DNA of 64,000 nt from Pseudocitrobacter cyperus (GTDB lineage Bacteria > Pseudomonadota > Gammaproteobacteria > Enterobacterales > Enterobacteriaceae), in NCBI RefSeq assembly GCF_039889165.1, contig NZ_JAYMYY010000001.1, positions 1,054,001 to 1,118,000 on the forward strand, given 5' to 3'. Positions 63,450 to 64,000 of the stretch are shown here, piece by piece (position 1 is the stretch's first letter; each line of letters opens with the position of its first letter). The notes beneath the pieces were generated by a model. That model was not told where the DNA came from, made no database searches, and worked only from the letters and a program-made list of their open reading frames with translations. Made by a program: the position numbers and the translations under genes.

Positions 63450-64000
63450 ATGTTGCATACCACCGAAAATCCCCCTTTCCCCACCCTCCCTGGATCAAGC
63501 CTGGGGCTTTTTCTCTGTCTGTGGAGCGGGCTGTGGCGCCCTGGTAAATTCTGGCACCAACGCAGCTTTCGCAGAAAGTTTATGCTGCGTTCGCTGTTTA
63601 TGCCGCGTTTAACCCGCCAGTGGATGGCAGAAATGGCGAGATGGCCGGACATCGAACGCCTGCTGTTGATTCAACCACGTTTGCCGGTTCGTCTGCATCG
63701 CCCCTACCTGGCGGTGAATTTCGATCGACAGCAATTGCTGGATGCATTGCGTTACCATTACGCCACGCTGCGCAATACGTTGACCGACGAAGAGTTGCAG
63801 CACTACTTCGCCTATGCCGGGATCCCGCTTGCAGACATTGAAGGCAAAGGGGGCGAAATCTACACTCTGCATTTTGCCTCGGTCATCTCGCTGGATAAAG
63901 AGGGCGAAAGCACCATTCTGTTGCGTAACGCACGTAATGAAATGCTGGCGGAAATCACCTTCACCATTTGCGAGTACGAAGGCAAACGCACGCTGTTTAT
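63450..64000 (+). CDS. ybjX: YbjX, DUF535/VirK-like protein (5' part)
   Basis: An open frame from the ATG at 63450 (MLHTTENPPFP) runs about 183 codons to the window edge, so the gene is truncated by the window. The sequence LHRPYLAVNFDRQQLLDALRYHY and LHFASVISLDKEGES fits the DUF535/VirK-YbjX family (about 320 residues in E. coli). Family members are often PhoPQ-controlled and linked to envelope or antimicrobial peptide resistance. No clear PhoP box was found. It is divergent from macA. Confidence 0.85.
   Translation, partial: MLHTTENPPFPTLPGSSLGLFLCLWSGLWRPGKFWHQRSFRRKFMLRSLFMPRLTRQWMAEMARWPDIERLLLIQPRLPVRLHRPYLAVNFDRQQLLDALRYHYATLRNTLTDEELQHYFAYAGIPLADIEGKGGEIYTLHFASVISLDKEGESTILLRNARNEMLAEITFTICEYEGKRTLF

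Overview
The window is chromosomal DNA of an enterobacterium (order Enterobacterales, close to the Escherichia/Salmonella/Enterobacter group). Almost every gene has a recognisable E. coli counterpart, in the same order as the E. coli K-12 segment from ybjX through macA-clpA-infA-ftsK-pfl-aroA-msbA to ycbJ. Genus and species cannot be fixed from the sequence alone. Both window edges cut genes: ycbJ at the left and ybjX at the right.

Positions 1-13.7 kb (mostly minus strand) hold envelope, translation and biosynthesis genes: ycbJ (partial), kdsB-ycaR-ycaQ-lpxK-msbA-ycaI (KDO activation, lipid A kinase and flippase, ComEC-like protein), ihfB, rpsA, cmk, aroA and serC. Positions 13.8-21.3 kb hold ycaP, a three-repeat CRISPR mini-array, ycaO, and the anaerobic formate module focA-pflB-pflA behind a well-formed FNR box. 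Positions 21.4-26.2 kb hold an accessory sugar island absent from E. coli K-12 at this place: an RpiR-type regulator divergent from an ascorbate-type PTS (IIB, IIC, IIA) with a split transketolase between IIC and IIA. Positions 26.2-33.2 kb hold ycaK, a LysR gene, ycaD and the dmsABC respiratory reductase, again with an FNR box. Positions 33.4-47.9 kb hold serS, rarA, lolA, ftsK, lrp, trxB, cydDC, aat and infA.

Positions 47.9-56.9 kb hold a complete type I-F CRISPR-Cas system between infA and clpA. It comprises cas1, a cas2-cas3 fusion, csy1, csy2, csy3 and cas6f/csy4, all on the minus strand, with an 11-repeat array upstream of cas1. The array is transcribed toward cas1 from a leader next to clpA. 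The small array at 14.6 kb has the same repeat family, the same spacer length and a related leader, but lies about 33 kb from the nearest cas gene and 41 kb from the main array. It is therefore probably served in trans by this system.

Positions 57-64 kb hold clpA-clpS, cspD, macB-macA and the start of ybjX.

The most notable points are the remote mini-array pointing into ycaP, repeat decay at the leader-distal ends of both arrays, the PTS-transketolase operon with a candidate paired operator, a 72-bp tandem repeat inside the ftsK linker, and several perfect inverted repeats in regulatory regions. No insertion sequences, rRNA or tRNA genes were seen. The serW tRNA gene found between infA and clpA in E. 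coli K-12 was not found here.
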